The notes under the pieces: model-generated | The model's database searches: none | The model's input: the letters and a program-made list of their open reading frames with translations, nothing else | What the model was told of the DNA's origin: nothing | Position numbers and translations under genes: made by a program | Shown: positions 9,237-20,348 of the stretch, piece by piece | Layout of the letters: every line of letters begins with the position of its first letter | How positions within the stretch are numbered: position 1 is the first letter of the stretch | Assembly: GCF_011386835.1 (NCBI RefSeq) | Contig: NC_088797.1 | Coordinates: 34,905,583-34,969,582, forward strand | Length of the DNA: 64,000 bases | Source: Chrysemys picta bellii | Lineage: Eukaryota; Chordata; Testudines; Emydidae | Direction of reading: 5' to 3'

Positions 9237-11644
9237 CTAAATGGTCTGCGCTGAGGACCCGCAACATGCATCCCCAGGGAGCGCATGATTGTTCTGGAGT
9301 CCTTGAGGCTCTGCAGACGAGAGTCCGTCTTATCGGAGAACAACCCATGTCCCTCAAAGGGCAAATCCTGCAGGGTTTGCTGCAGTTCCGGAGGCAAACC
9401 CGAAACTTGGAGCCAGGAGATCCTCCGCATAGCGATACCTGACGCCAGGGTTCTCGCAGCCGAGTCTGCTATATCCAAGGAGGCCTGTAAGGAGGTCCGA
9501 GCCACCTTCTTACCTTCCTCGACTAAGGCCCCGAACTCTTCCCTGGAGTCTTGGGGGACCAATTCCTTGAACTTCCCCATAGAGTTCCAGGAATTAAAGC
9601 TATAACGGCTCAGGAGCGCCTGCTGGTTAGCCGCTCTGAGTTGTAACCCTCCGGCTGAATAAACCTTACGGCCAAACAAATCGAGGCGCTTAGCTTCCTT
9701 CGATTTGGGCGCTGCGGCCTGTTGACCGTGGCGCTCCCTTGCATTCACTGATGACACCACCAGTGAACACGGCTGGGGATGAGTATACAGGTACTCATAG
9801 TCCTTTGAGGGGACAAAGTACTTCCTTTCCACCCCTCTGGCTGTGGGTGGGATAGAGGCAGGAGTTTGCCATATCGTAGTGGCGTTAGCCTGGATTGTGC
9901 GGATCAGGGGTAACGCCACTCTGGATGGGGCATCCGCCGAGAGGATGTTTACAATGGGGTCCTGCACCTCCACTATCTCCTCCGCTTGTAGGTCCATATT
10001 ACGCGCCACCCTACGTAATAGGTCCTGGTGCGCCCGAAGATCTATCGGGGGTGGACCTGTGCACGACGTGCCCACCACTGCCTCATCTGGGGAGGATGAG
10101 GAAGATGCCTCAGGTGGTAAGGGATCCAAGGGTGGGTCCTGGTCTACTGGTTCCTGGAGCGGAGCATCACCTGCCCCTGGGTCCAGGACGTCAGGTAGCG
10201 TGGGCACGGAAGCCTCCATGCCCCCTGGAGGAGGGCGAGAAATGGTGGACTCTGGGGCCCTTCTCTCAGAGTGCCCCGAGCGAGAGGCTGAAGGTGGTGG
10301 AGCCCCTTGAGATTGGTGGTACGCCCACGGGGTCCAGAATGACCAGTGAGAAGGACCGTGAGCAGGGTCCTCCGCTATCTCCCGCCAGTGGCCCATGTCC
10401 TGTTCCTCGGCCTGCCCCTGAGGGGGGTATGCCGATCTCGATGCCCCATCGGAGGAGCGAGACACCGATCTCGAGGGCCATGGCGGTGCCGACCGCGCCG
10501 AGATGAGCTCCGGGGGATACGGTGCCGCACGGTGCCGGTCTGGAGACGTTCTGTCTCTATGCGGTGCCGGTGAGCGGTGCCGAGATCGTGATCGGTGCCG
10601 ATGACCGCGTCGGTGCCGAGAGTCGGACCTGGACCTGGATGGCGATCTCGAGTAGGCCCGGTGCCGGGAGCGGCCCCTCGACGTCGAGCGTCGCTCGTAA
10701 CGGTGCCGAGAAGTACGTCTCGATGTCGAACGGTACCGACGATCATAGCGGTGCCGGGACGTAGAACGGTGCCGTGACGATGATCTTAGCCGCGAGTACG
10801 ACCGGTGCCGAGGTGATATACGGCGCCGGGACTGCGAGCGGCGTGGGGACCTGCTTCGGGACCTGGAACGGTGCCGTGGTTCCAGCCCTTGAGATGGAGG
10901 GCGCATCAAGGCAGGTTTCCCCCTGGATTGCACTGGACGAGGGGCCAACGGTGCCGACAGTGCCGGTGGTTGGGGCGGTGCCGGCTCCGTGAGAGCAATC
11001 AAGTCTCTCGCCGTCGCGAAGGTCTCTGGGGTCGACGGGAGACACGGCTCTACCACTGACCGTGATGGTGATCCCGTCCGCACCGGACTCAACGGCCTCG
11101 AAGCCGGAGTCGACGGTGCCAGAGGCACCTGTTTTTGGTGCTCCATCGGCGGACGCGGCTCTACCCCCGGCACCGGGGGGGCCGGCGTCTTAGGGACGGC
11201 AGTCTCCTGCGCCTTACGGAATTTTTTATGTCCCGGCGATAATGATCGGCGCCGAGGCACTTGCGGTGGGTGCGGTGCCGAAGGGGTCCGGTGCCGTGGA
11301 GGCTTGTCCGACGCCACTCGCGGTGTCGGGATAGTCGGTGCCGCCGGGGCACTGCGCACCGAGGCGCTTGGCGCTGGGGCTTGACGCGCCGATGGAGCGT
11401 CCGGGCTAAGTGCCGCCTCCATAAGGAGTTGCCGAAGCCGAAAGTCCCGCTCCTTCTTGGTTCTCGGTCTGAAGGCCTTACAGATCTTACACTTATCTGT
11501 TTGATGGGACTCTCCCAGGCACTTCAGACACGAGTCGTGCGGGTCACTTGTGGGCATAGGCTTAGCGCAGGACGCGCACTGCTTAAAGCCGGGAGCCTTG
11601 GGCATGAGCCCGGCCACGCGCCGGGGGAAAAAGGGGGAGAACAA
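9158..11644 (-). CDS. DIRS gag-like protein, 828 codons, intact
   Basis: The likely role is the structural, RNA-binding protein of the DIRS particle. Residues 23-55 form a Cys/His-rich motif (Cys 23, 26, 39, 42, 52, 55 and His 47) that could bind zinc. A Pro/Ser/Ala-rich region follows. Residues 256-372 (10879-10529) are an arginine/serine domain with runs such as RSRSRSRSP. The C-terminal half (about 600-828) has the conserved-looking block ERKYFVPSKDYEYLYTHPQP and helical stretches, and ends with a Pro/Arg-rich tail. The start ATG is at 11644-11642, just inside the right terminal region. Gag ends in TAG at 9160-9158 and overlaps the RT frame by about 80 nt, with RT in the -1 frame. It is the only long intact ORF in the window. 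Its identity as DIRS gag rests on position and on similarity to known turtle DIRS ORF1 as I recall it. Confidence 0.85.
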   Translation of the reverse strand: MFSPFFPRRVAGLMPKAPGFKQCASCAKPMPTSDPHDSCLKCLGESHQTDKCKICKAFRPRTKKERDFRLRQLLMEAALSPDAPSARQAPAPSASVRSAPAAPTIPTPRVASDKPPRHRTPSAPHPPQVPRRRSLSPGHKKFRKAQETAVPKTPAPPVPGVEPRPPMEHQKQVPLAPSTPASRPLSPVRTGSPSRSVVEPCLPSTPETFATARDLIALTEPAPPQPPALSAPLAPRPVQSRGKPALMRPPSQGLEPRHRSRSRSRSPRRSQSRRRISPRHRSYSRLRSSSRHRSTSRHRYDRRYRSTSRRTSRHRYERRSTSRGRSRHRAYSRSPSRSRSDSRHRRGHRHRSRSRHRSPAPHRDRTSPDRHRAAPYPPELISARSAPPWPSRSVSRSSDGASRSAYPPQGQAEEQDMGHWREIAEDPAHGPSHWSFWTPWAYHQSQGAPPPSASRSGHSERRAPESTISRPPPGGMEASVPTLPDVLDPGAGDAPLQEPVDQDPPLDPLPPEASSSSSPDEAVVGTSCTGPPPIDLRAHQDLLRRVARNMDLQAEEIVEVQDPIVNILSADAPSRVALPLIRTIQANATTIWQTPASIPPTARGVERKYFVPSKDYEYLYTHPQPCSLVVSSVNARERHGQQAAAPKSKEAKRLDLFGRKVYSAGGLQLRAANQQALLSRYSFNSWNSMGKFKELVPQDSREEFGALVEEGKKVARTSLQASLDIADSAARTLASGIAMRRISWLQVSGLPPELQQTLQDLPFEGHGLFSDKTDSRLQSLKDSRTIMRSLGMHVAGPQRRPFRPQPQRFYPPPTSSETGLCQEAGARW

Positions 11645-11811
11645 CCCCCTTAATCCCCTTTAACTATAGAACAACTGTTAATAAAGTAATTTAAACAACT
11701 ATCTAACTATATACAATTAGAACTATAACTATAACTATCTATAAACGGAATAAGCTAGGGAGAGTGGAGAACATCTATGCCGCGCTCCACAGTTCCAACG
11801 ACCATCAGGGG

Positions 11812-11997
11812 CGGTAAGAAGGAACTGAGGGGGCGCCGGGTCGGCTGGGGTATATATCCAGCGCCATGAAGGCGCCACTCTAGGGGGCTCCACAGCCGAC
11901 CCGCCGGTGTTGCTAGGGTAGAAAATTCTCCGACGATCGTGCACGCGGCGCGCGCACACCTAATTGGAATCGATATGAGCAAGCACTCGAAGAAGAA
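11812..11997 (-). repeat. DIRS right inverted terminal repeat and terminus
   Basis: An inverted copy of 5761-5945, ending in cactcgaagaagaa. The outermost 40 nt (11958-11997) are exactly complementary to 6039-6078 of the internal complementary region. Because gag runs leftward from 11644, this end is the 5' end of the element and the likely promoter side. Confidence 0.88.
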
Positions 11998-12464
11998 GCC
12001 AAGGTTATGTTTCCACAGCGGGTGACCTAAGTAGAATAGAGGGCCACAGTGGAGTTTGGAGCCCTCCAGTCCTAAACAATCCTGGCTGACTCATCTCTAC
12101 TATGGAAAGTGTAGAGGATCTTGCTTATCACGCCAATATTTTCTCTGTCTGCTGTGGATGAATTTTTAAAACCTGTTTTCTTCTGTGACAGGATATGTAT
12201 GTCCCACACGCAGCTGGAGAGAGAATGGATTCAGTGATTGGAAAGGCTGCATTAGCTTCCAGCTTTGGAGTGAATGCCTATCAGTTCAGGCTTGTTAATA
12301 GGCAGTCATAAAGGGGGGTGGGTTTCCTGGGAGGGGCCTCCTGGAGGAAGGGGTTTCGTTTCCTTCCAGCTGAGTAGAGAGGACACATGACTTTGTGCCC
12401 TGGAAGCAGTGGTCTCATTTGCTTAGATGTCTCAAAGGGGTACTTGAATTGTTGAGTTCCATTC
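11998..12464. other. Right flank of the DIRS insertion, no recognised feature
   Basis: Unique-looking sequence. No copy of the left flank is seen directly next to the element, in keeping with DIRS integration without target duplication. Confidence 0.45.
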
Positions 12465-12825
12465 TGCTGAAAAGACCTTACAGATTTTAAGGTCACAAGG
12501 GGACCAGGATGGTCCCCTATTCTGACCTCCTCCATGGAATTTCACTCTAAAATTTCTGCATCGAGACCATAATTTCTGGCTGAACTAGTGCACATCTAGA
12601 AAGACATCCAGTCTTGAGGAGAATCCACCAAATTCCTCGGCAAGTTGTCCCAGTGGTTAATTACCCTCACTGTTAAAACTCTGCACCCCTATTGCCTGTC
12701 TCAATTTGTCTAGATTCAATTTCCAGCCACTGGATCTTATTTTGACTCTGTCTGCTAGATTAAATGGTCCTCTGCTATTGGAAATCTCTTCCCCATATAG
12801 GTTCTTACTTATATGTCTGTTTGTT
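12465..12825 (-). mobile_element. CR1 LINE 3' region, antisense, old
   Basis: The plus strand carries reverse-complement CR1 phrases in the right order: 'gaccaggatggtcccc', 'ctattctgacctcct', 'agaatccaccaaattcct', 'ggttaattaccctcactgtt', 'tctagattcaatttccagcc' and 'tctgctagatt'. This is the typical CR1 3' portion, read antisense. No ORF survives. Confidence 0.7.
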
Positions 12826-14344
12826 TAAGAAGGGAGAGCCATGAAGGCTCTGTTTGACTGTAGCAAACAGGGAATCCCTTTGTTTATCTCTCTAAATGCA
12901 AGAAGATAAAATTGTTTGTTTTGGGCCCTGGAGAGGAGGAAATTGACCAACCGATGACTCCCAAGAAAAGAATATATTTATTTTTTTAGACATTTGTATT
13001 CTCCTCCCCTTCACAGAGTTAGCAACCCCTTAGTTTCTAGGATGTGACAGTGACCATTTTCCTGTGTCTTCCACTCAGCAGTAACTTATCCCCACTTGAA
13101 TTCACGCTATAACTTCAATTACTAACATGCTCATTAAATCAAACCATGGACCTTTTTTCATGCTTATATATCACCACAACAGCCAGATGGATTTTTACCC
13201 ATTATTTTTGAAACACCTCAGGATTTTGAAATGCCTTTTGGTATAGTGTCAGTATGGTGGGGAAGGGGGGAGTATATTCTGCACTTGTATAGGGATAAAC
13301 TCTGTGAACCAGTGGGGGGTGTTTTCCATTGCAATACTATGAACTTGCATTAATAAATGTCAATCCAAAGAGTATAATTACTGAAGAAAGTTGAAATCAC
13401 TTGAACATATAGGCTCATAATGGATTTAATCACAATTGTAGTGTCACTGTAACACAGCCCAATCTAATAACTTCCAACAAAAGACAGCTATGGGAACAAA
13501 TTATGTAATCAGCACCACAACGTATTTTAAATTTCTCTGTCAAATTTGAATAGTCATCATGATTTTTTGCAGCCGTCCTCCACCTCTCAGGAACTGTCTG
13601 CCTCTTTTAAAATATAAAATATTGTCGTGGTTTGGGAATATATTTATTGGCATAATGGTTCATATAATCTAGTGTATTTGTCAGAAATCAGAACTTGATG
13701 CTTAAGGGGAAGGTAAAAAATGTGCATAAAAACTTTGTAATGCATAAGTCTATGAAACAGTGTAGGAGAAAAAATCCTTCCTGACCATTCAAAGAGATCT
13801 GCAATGCTCCAAAGCATGAGCGAGGATTGTCCGTGGGGCATTTTCTTAGCTTGGAAGAGTTCCGTGCAGGAAATTCTCTTGATGGCTTTCCTGGGAAAAA
13901 TATGTGCTGTAGAGGGAAATGAAATTAATTTTACCAGAGTACCTGCTATATTCATTTAGAAAATATTACTTCAGTCTCCCATGTCTCTATGCCTTTGTGA
14001 CTCCCATCTAACATGATACTATTCCCTGAGCTAGTCCACAAGGTCATCAAATTGATTTTTCAATACTTTACAGTCCTTACTGTTATCAGAAATAACAGCA
14101 TTTTGCTCATCTGCTGTTGCCTTCAAGTCCTCAATTTTCTTCTCAGTCTCCTGCAGTTTTATTCCAACATCTTCAAGCTTCTGATCTGTGGCAGCCATAG
14201 AGGCCTAAATTACATCCAATCACACACTCTTTTCATACTGCCTCAATCTGTGGCCTTATAAAATCTCACAAGCTTAGCCATCATACCTAAGTAGTACTTG
14301 GATGGGGGATCCACAAGGTCAATCCAGTGGGGGGGGGGTGGGGG
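12826..14344. other. No recognised gene or repeat
   Basis: AT-rich sequence. The longest frame (103 codons, 13955-13644 minus) has no recognisable motif. Confidence 0.4.
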
Positions 14345-14560
14345 TGGGATAGCTCAGTGGTTTGAGTATTGGCCTGCTAAACCCAGAGTTGTGAGTTCAA
14401 TCCTTGAGGGGCCATTTAGGGATCTGGGGCCAAACAAACAAACAAACAAAAAAAACAGTCAGGGACAGTACTTGGTCCTGCTAGTGAAGGTAGGGGACTG
14501 GACTCCATGACCTTCAAGGTCCCTTCCAGTTCTATGAGATAGGTATATTTCCATATATTA
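14345..14560 (+). mobile_element. tRNA-derived turtle SINE (CrySINE type)
   Basis: The head has RNA polymerase III box A 'tagctcagtgg' (14350-14360) and box B 'gagttcaatcc' (14393-14403), with 'ttggcctgctaaaccca' between them. The body continues 'cttgaggggccatttaggga' and the 3' part reads 'ggactggactccatgacct...ggtcccttccagttctatga', matching the CR1-like 3' tail of cryptodiran SINEs. The tail lets CR1 RT mobilise the SINE (established for this class). A short AACA-rich insertion lies at 14435-14456. This is a retroposon and not a tRNA gene. Confidence 0.85.
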
Positions 14561-15099
14561 GTGTGGTACTGGACATGACATGCTGCCTTTTGAGTCAGTA
14601 TTGAACCAAGGCCCCCATGTCATCCTAACAGGAACTGTACTATTGGAGGTGGTGTCCTCTCAGTTAAACACAAAGCCAACGTTCTGACTGCTTGTTATCA
14701 TCAGAGCACTTTTTGCAAGGATGGGGGTGGAAAGCCCGGTGATGTGAGCATGAGATAGTTTGGGGTTATTACAGTCTGCCTGTCTAAATTCCACAAACAG
14801 TTTCTATTGGACACGATATTTTTCTCTTCCTGTTCGTGTTGTGTGGTATCTCCCCCACCGCTAAAATGCAGCAATGTCTGTGTTGAAATGCACACGTTCC
14901 TTAACAGTGCACTGCAACTCTATACAAATTTTGGTGCATGTATGTGTACTTAGATTTTGTAAACCTTGTAGAGTGGTGGATGAATGGATTACAGGTTCTG
15001 CATAAATTATTATGTTCAAGTCTCTGTATTGAACACTTCAGCCGTATTAATACAGCTATCTTTATTAGGTATATTGGTTAAACACAGAGGTTAATGCAG

Positions 15100-15295
15100 A
15101 GGACAGGGAGATGGGACTCTTGGAGTCTGCTGTTGGCACAGCCTCTGCCTCATTGGGAGACCTGGGGGAAAGCAGGTAAACTCTCCGTGCTTCAGTTTAA
15201 TCATCTCTAAAATGGATACAATACTGACCTGTCTTACAAGTATATTGTGAGACTCAATTAATGCTAAGGAAGTACTCTGAGATCTTGGGATTAGA
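15100..15295 (+). mobile_element. MIR-type SINE, plus strand
   Basis: It contains the diagnostic 'cttcagtttaatcatctctaaaatgg' core and 'gcacagcctctgcctcattg' in MIR order, ending with 'actctgagatcttggg'. It is diverged and has no clear target duplication. Confidence 0.65.
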
Positions 15296-16084
15296 AAGTG
15301 ATTTTTCACTTTTCATTTGTAATTTCACTGTAAGTAAGATTAGACATAGTGGGGAAAGCTAATTGTTTTCACCTGGGAAAAAAGGTGGCGTGAGGACTGT
15401 TCGGTCAGAAGGATAGAACTTGCAAGATGTTATAAAGACCTGTTTTACTAGTGTCTTCATAGACTTCTCCTGGATTCCATTTTAACTTGGCTGGCTGAAC
15501 ACGAGAATCACACTTGCTTCTGAATTATGCAATTGTCATTGTAGCCAACTTTAATAGAATGTCTCCTCCTTTGCATTGAGTTGTACTATGAGTCTGGTAT
15601 GTGTTCTTGTTCTTTGCTGGTTTTAAATGAATTTGCCTCTGGTGGCAGCCTTGCAAGTTTGTAATTCAACGGACTCTTTTACTTGTTGCTGCAGATGGAT
15701 CATATATTAAATATCTTAAGAAAATGATTTCTTTAAGGGGAAGTATGTGCCGTTTGAACGTACTGTGCTTCAGTGCAGCTTGGCAGTGATATGGCATAGC
15801 AGATAAGTGACAACCTACTGTGATTTTCTGAATGTGTGTCAGAATATTTAGTTCTAGTTAAACATTCTATTTGAATCAACAAATCTGTGTATGTTTTTCA
15901 GCTTCTGGAATGATGCTGTCATAATCTTGGGTAATGTCATTTGCTCCCCCTTTGCTATTTTGGATTTCAGGAGTCTTCCAACCCGACATTTTTGATTTTT
16001 CTTTCATTTTTTTAAAATTCAGCTCGAGGATGTGAAACTGATCATCTTTTTCTTCTGACCATATTTGTAATATTCACCCCAATT

Positions 16085-16190
16085 CAAAAATAGGAGCCAG
16101 ATCCTCAGCAGCTGGAAACTGGTTTAGCTCTGTTGACTGCAGTGGAACTATGCCAGTTTACACCAGCTGAAGATCAAGCCCAGTGTTCTC
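16085..16190. repeat. Palindromic interspersed repeat (gccagatcctcagc type)
   Basis: 'gccagatcctcagcagctgg' on the left mirrors 'ccagctgaagatcaagccc' on the right. The inner arms 'tggtttagctctgttgactg' and 'cagtggaactatgccagttt' are also complementary. It is one of the clearest copies of the recurrent family in this window. Confidence 0.55.
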
Positions 16191-18127
16191 ATTGTGCATT
16201 TTAGGGTACAATTCTGATGGAAGTCTTGGTGCCAAATTCATCTTTGATGCAAATGGTTTTGCAAGTTGCACTCGGTGGTAAGTGGGTAAGGAAGCAGGTG
16301 TCAACAGAACGGTTGTGTAACTTGCACCAGTTTGACATCTGTCGGGGGCCAGATTCTCAGTTGTGGTACACAGAGCAAGTTGGAGGAGATGGTGTAAAAC
16401 TCACCTTTGCACTTCCCTGATTTTGTGCCAGTTGTGCTCCAGTCTGGTTCCCAGTGTAAGTTAGAGCTGCTCTAAATCATCCTAATCAATTTGTGGCAAT
16501 CCCAAAGGGATATGGCCACCTTATAGATTAAGTGCCACCTGGATCGATCTCTGGCTAGGTTCTTAAGGTGGTCTGGCTGGACATTTAGTTTATATCCATC
16601 ACTGGCAATCTTATTACTCTGCTGAAGTTTTGGTGCCCAATTATGCCCATCTGAGGGGCAGGAAGAGAAGGCGTAGCTGGACAAACAGCAAAGAGAGGGC
16701 GTGAGATAAAGCAGTTACATTGACTGTATAACTAGTTTGTTAGATAGCCTACTCACCAATACATAGGCTTTACAACACACTTGTATCTTGCATGTAATTA
16801 CATCACTGTTGAATTTGTCCCAGTTTTTGTAACAAGATAATACATGTATTAGTATTGCTGAAGTAAAACTGCTTTGATAATATTTGAAATCATATAAAGA
16901 GTAAAAAATGTACAAAGTTATTAATAGGCAGCAATGTTCATTGTCTCTTTATACTTTAAAGCTAGAAGTAATGAAGAAAGGGATGGATGGGAAGAGAGAA
17001 GTGGATAACCAATGTCGACATATCATTTATATTAAGGGATAGTGACCATCTCTTTGTAAACACACAGAGGCCAGATTTTGCAGTTCTCACTCAGGTAAAG
17101 CTAGCATTGGCTTTAAAATGAGGCTTTCCTGAGTACGGACTGACAGCCAAATCCTTCTGCCTTAGTTCACCAATGGGAATACTCCTACTGAAGAAAGTAA
17201 ATTGGTAGGGTGAGCAGGATTTGGACCTTATTTTCTCCATCAACCAAAAACCTCTATTTCAAAGAAGCCAGTTTGCAAAGGTTGCCATTGCAGGCATTGA
17301 TGTCAGGAACTGCTGGTGAATTCCAGTTTGTTAATATTAGTTTTGTCGCCATAAATGGTACTTGAAGTAGTCGGCTGTTTCCCGGGAGTCTGACATTTGA
17401 GGGAGAGAGAGTTGTCAAGTCACATTAGACAAAGAAGTGCGGGTCTCAAGGAGGCAGTGATGTTCAGAGTGTGCTCCTGAATAGCTATTCATTTGAATTC
17501 AGAAGCAAACAATGATGTATTTTGTTTTCGTCTTCCCCTCTGACTGTTTACAAGCACAATCTAAAATCATGTTGAAAGTAGTCCCATGTCTTGTGCTGTT
17601 TTCTTAATGGTACTTTTCCCTTGCATTCTCAAATTCTGTGCAAAGCAGAACTGTTTATCCTAAGTGTGAAATGCAGCTGAAGGCACTTGCTGCACGAAAG
17701 GTTCAGCTCCATTGGCCCATTCCTATTCCCACGGAAGTCAGTGGCAAAATGCCCTCTGACTGGAACTGGGCCAAATTCAGTCTCTCTCTTGCTGCAGTTG
17801 TTCAAAGGGTTAGGAACAGCCAGCATTAGAGACAAGTGAACAAAGGTCAATGTCTGCCTGTTGATGCTGACACATGATTCCCTTGGAAACTTCTGAGAGC
17901 TGCATATGCACTCCAGCAGAATTTGGCCCTAAATGAAACTTTCCTACTACCTGTGCAGTGCTGTGCTGTGGTCTGCCAGTGCTCAGAAAAGGGCAAGAGT
18001 GCGAGAGGCTAGGCTGTTCAACAAGATTTTTCATTTAAAAATGAGATGTGTGATTTCAAATAAATGCTGCAAGTAAAACTCCAGAATTAAAGTAGCTCTT
18101 AACTGTCAGTACCCACCACTGCTGAAC
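16191..18127. other. No gene recognised; scattered decayed palindromic repeats
   Basis: Short 'ggccagattctcag'-type phrases occur near 16350, 17075-17160 and 17705-17775. No coding, RNA or complete transposon signal is seen. Confidence 0.4.
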
Positions 18128-18262
18128 ATAGGTGCTGGACTAAGGGTGCTGGGGGTGCTGCTGCACCTCCTCGCTTGAAGTGTTTTCCATTATATACAGG
18201 GTTTATAGATTTGTTCAATGGTTCTCAGCACCCCCACTATAAAAATTGTTTCAGCAACCCTG
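18128..18262. mobile_element. Short MITE-like repeat (ggtgctgg ends)
   Basis: The left end 'ataggtgctggactaagggtgct' and right end 'tgtttcagcaaccctg' are roughly inverted. The body 'gttttccattatatacaggg' and 'ttctcagcacccccactat' is a repeat I recognise from turtle sequence. No target duplication was identified. Confidence 0.45.
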
Positions 18263-19671
18263 CTGCTGAAGGAGTTTGTCACTCCACAGACTGATTGTAT
18301 ATTACAAGTCCACAAGTGCCCTCGTGTTAAAAAATGGAACTTTTATTTGGCAAGGGAAGCATACACCTTAATCCCCAGTATGGAAGCACATGCTTGAGCA
18401 TGTTCTCTTGATGAACTGTAGATAGTTCAGAGGAACACAAAGTTCTGTGTGTGTGTGTCTCCCAGGGTGGACCTGAATCTATATTCTTGACAGTTGTGTG
18501 TACATCATCCCTTCCCCTAACTAAAGGCTTGAGTCTACACTTAGGCTTCACTGAGCATTTTGCCTGCGAAAGGAGAGCAAGATTGGCTCATAATCTTATA
18601 TTGATTAGTATAATTTTTCTACATTAGGCTAAATAAACTTTGTCTTGTTCTGTTTGTAAGACTGCATTACAAGGGACTTAAGAAATAAGAGGGAATTTAT
18701 TACTTCCCATGTGATGATTTAACAGCTTTGTGAATTTGGTGCCTTTGGTAATATAGTTTTCTTCCTCCTACAGTTTTCAGATATACTGTATCAACAAGTA
18801 GGCATGTCCTCTTAAAACTTGGGCACTCATAACTTTGAAACATCAATAGAACACAAGCACTGCTCACACATAAAAACAAGAGCAAAATGTTTCATCTAAA
18901 GGCTGTAGGAACACCCCCCACAGTTTCAGTCAGAAGTGGTAAGGAGGATTGTAGTTTGAAAAAAACAGAGATTCCAGGTGTGTGAACAATCAAAGCCATT
19001 CAATGTGTTTATTGAGACATTTAATCCATGTCTCAAAATGTAACATGATTACATTTTTTACAATTCTTTGGTAAATGGAAATCTGCTTCATAAATCGAGT
19101 GCAGTAAATGTTTGTCAATTTGCAGACATCTGAATCGGGAGAAGCAAATAGCAATTTACTACTGCAAGGACCAACATACATAACAATGTGCAATCTCAAG
19201 GGCATCCTTCAGTTACTAATGACAATGTATGTTACTAGGTATTTTAAGTCATATTTACTTGAATATGCTGCTCTGCAATTCGAAGTAATGTTTCATTAAA
19301 AATATTTAGGGGTTTTCATGCCCACTTGAAGGAAATAAGCTTCATAGATGTTAGAGTAGCAATTTCTAAAGCATAGAATCATTTGTAAACAGGTTAAGAA
19401 TTACAGGAGGTAACCAAATGCATACTTCATGGCAAAATCAAATTAATATTCTTTTTCTTTGGTAAAACCCAGGAGAGCTTAATGGTTTTTTTTTTTTTTT
19501 TTTTCAAAAAATTAATCCAAATTTGCTACCGGATGAAATCCTGGCCCTACTGATTTCAGAGGGGCTAGGAATTATCTTTTACTAATGACCTAGCTTTTCC
19601 TAGAGAAATGAGAGAAGCATTGATCCTTTTGCTAAAGAGATTGTATCTTGTCTCGAGCATTAGTGCCACTG
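18263..19671. other. No recognised gene
   Basis: AT-rich sequence with one poly-T run (19485-19504). Small open frames show no motif. Confidence 0.4.
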
Positions 19672-20227
19672 AGGATATGTCTACATTGCCATTGGAAGTG
19701 TGGTTTGCAGCTCGTGTAGACATACTTGCGGTAGCTTTAATCTTACTAAAAATAGCAGTGAAGATGCGGTGACATAGGCCCCAGCATCAGCTAGCAGTGT
19801 GAGTTTGTACCCAGGGTTCTGGGCAGGGCCTGCTCCAGGGTTTTTGCCGCCCCAAGCGGAAAAAACAAACAAACAAACAAAAAAAGCCGTGATCGCGATC
19901 TGCGGCACTTCGGCGGCAGCTCTACCGCCGCCGCTTCATTCTTTGGCGGCAATTCGGCGGCAGGTCTTTTGCTCCGAGAGGGAGTGAGGGACCCGCTGCC
20001 GAATTGCCGCCAAAGAGCCGGATATGCCGCCCCCCTCCGTTGGCCGCCCCAAGCACTTGCTTGCTGAGCTGGTGCCTGGAGCCGGCCCTGGTTCTGGGTG
20101 GGCTTGTACAACCTCTGCGGCCAGGCCTGCGCTGCTATTTTTAGCTGTGCTAGCTCAATTAAAACTAGCACCGGAATGTCTATATGAGCTGCAAACTCCT
20201 CCTCTAATTGTACTGTCAACATATCCT
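19672..20227. mobile_element. MITE interrupted by a second MITE
   Basis: It starts aggatatgtctacattgcc and ends tgtcaacatatcct. Long inner arms, 19707-19762 ('gtttgcagctcgtgtagaca...aaaaatagcag') and 20130-20195 ('ctgctatttttagctgtgct...gagctgcaaac'), are inverted copies. The outer element would be about 280 bp without the insertion at 19824-20090. Confidence 0.65.
19824..20090. mobile_element. hAT-like MITE nested in another MITE, perfect 8-bp duplication
   Basis: The ends are cagggcctgctccagg and cctggagccggccctg, inverted with one mismatch. The flanks 19816-19823 and 20091-20098 are both GTTCTGGG. The body contains GC-rich CGGCGGCA stretches and two inverted 'ttggcggcaattcggcgg'-like blocks. 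There is no transposase. The low divergence of the ends suggests it is younger than its host element. Confidence 0.88.
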
Positions 20228-20262
20228 AGGACTTGTCTTCACTGCAGTGCTAGTTTGAGGAA

Positions 20263-20348
20263 TAAAAATAACAAGGAGTCTGGTGGCACCTTAAAGACTA
20301 ACAGATTTATTTGGGCATAAGCTTTCATGGGTAAAAACCTCACTTCTT
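20263..20348 (+). mobile_element. Fragment of the same family as the 21843 foldback element
   Basis: 'aacaaggagtctggtggcacc', 'ttaaagactaacag' and 'gcataagctttcatgggta' match the left arm of the foldback element at 21843-21936. The fragment stops at 'cctcacttctt'. It appears truncated on the inner side and has no inverted partner. Confidence 0.6.

Larger units (their letters stand above)
5731..11997 (-). mobile_element. DIRS-type tyrosine-recombinase retrotransposon, near full length
   Basis: In minus-strand order the element contains gag (11644-9158), a reverse transcriptase/RNase H region (about 9236-7166) and a tyrosine recombinase region (about 7165-6160). Inverted terminal repeats of about 185 bp lie at both ends, with an internal complementary region just inside the left end. 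DIRS elements replicate through a circular DNA made by RT and integrate with a tyrosine recombinase instead of an integrase, so they make no target duplication; none is seen here. The limits come from the internal complementary region, which is exactly complementary to 5731-5792 and to 11958-11997. The total is about 6.27 kb. Gag is open for 828 codons but the downstream genes carry several frameshifts, so this copy is probably not autonomous. Confidence 0.92.

Noticed and set aside
14345..14420. tRNA gene
   Set aside because: Box A and box B are present, but the acceptor and anticodon stems do not form, and the body and tail are those of a SINE.
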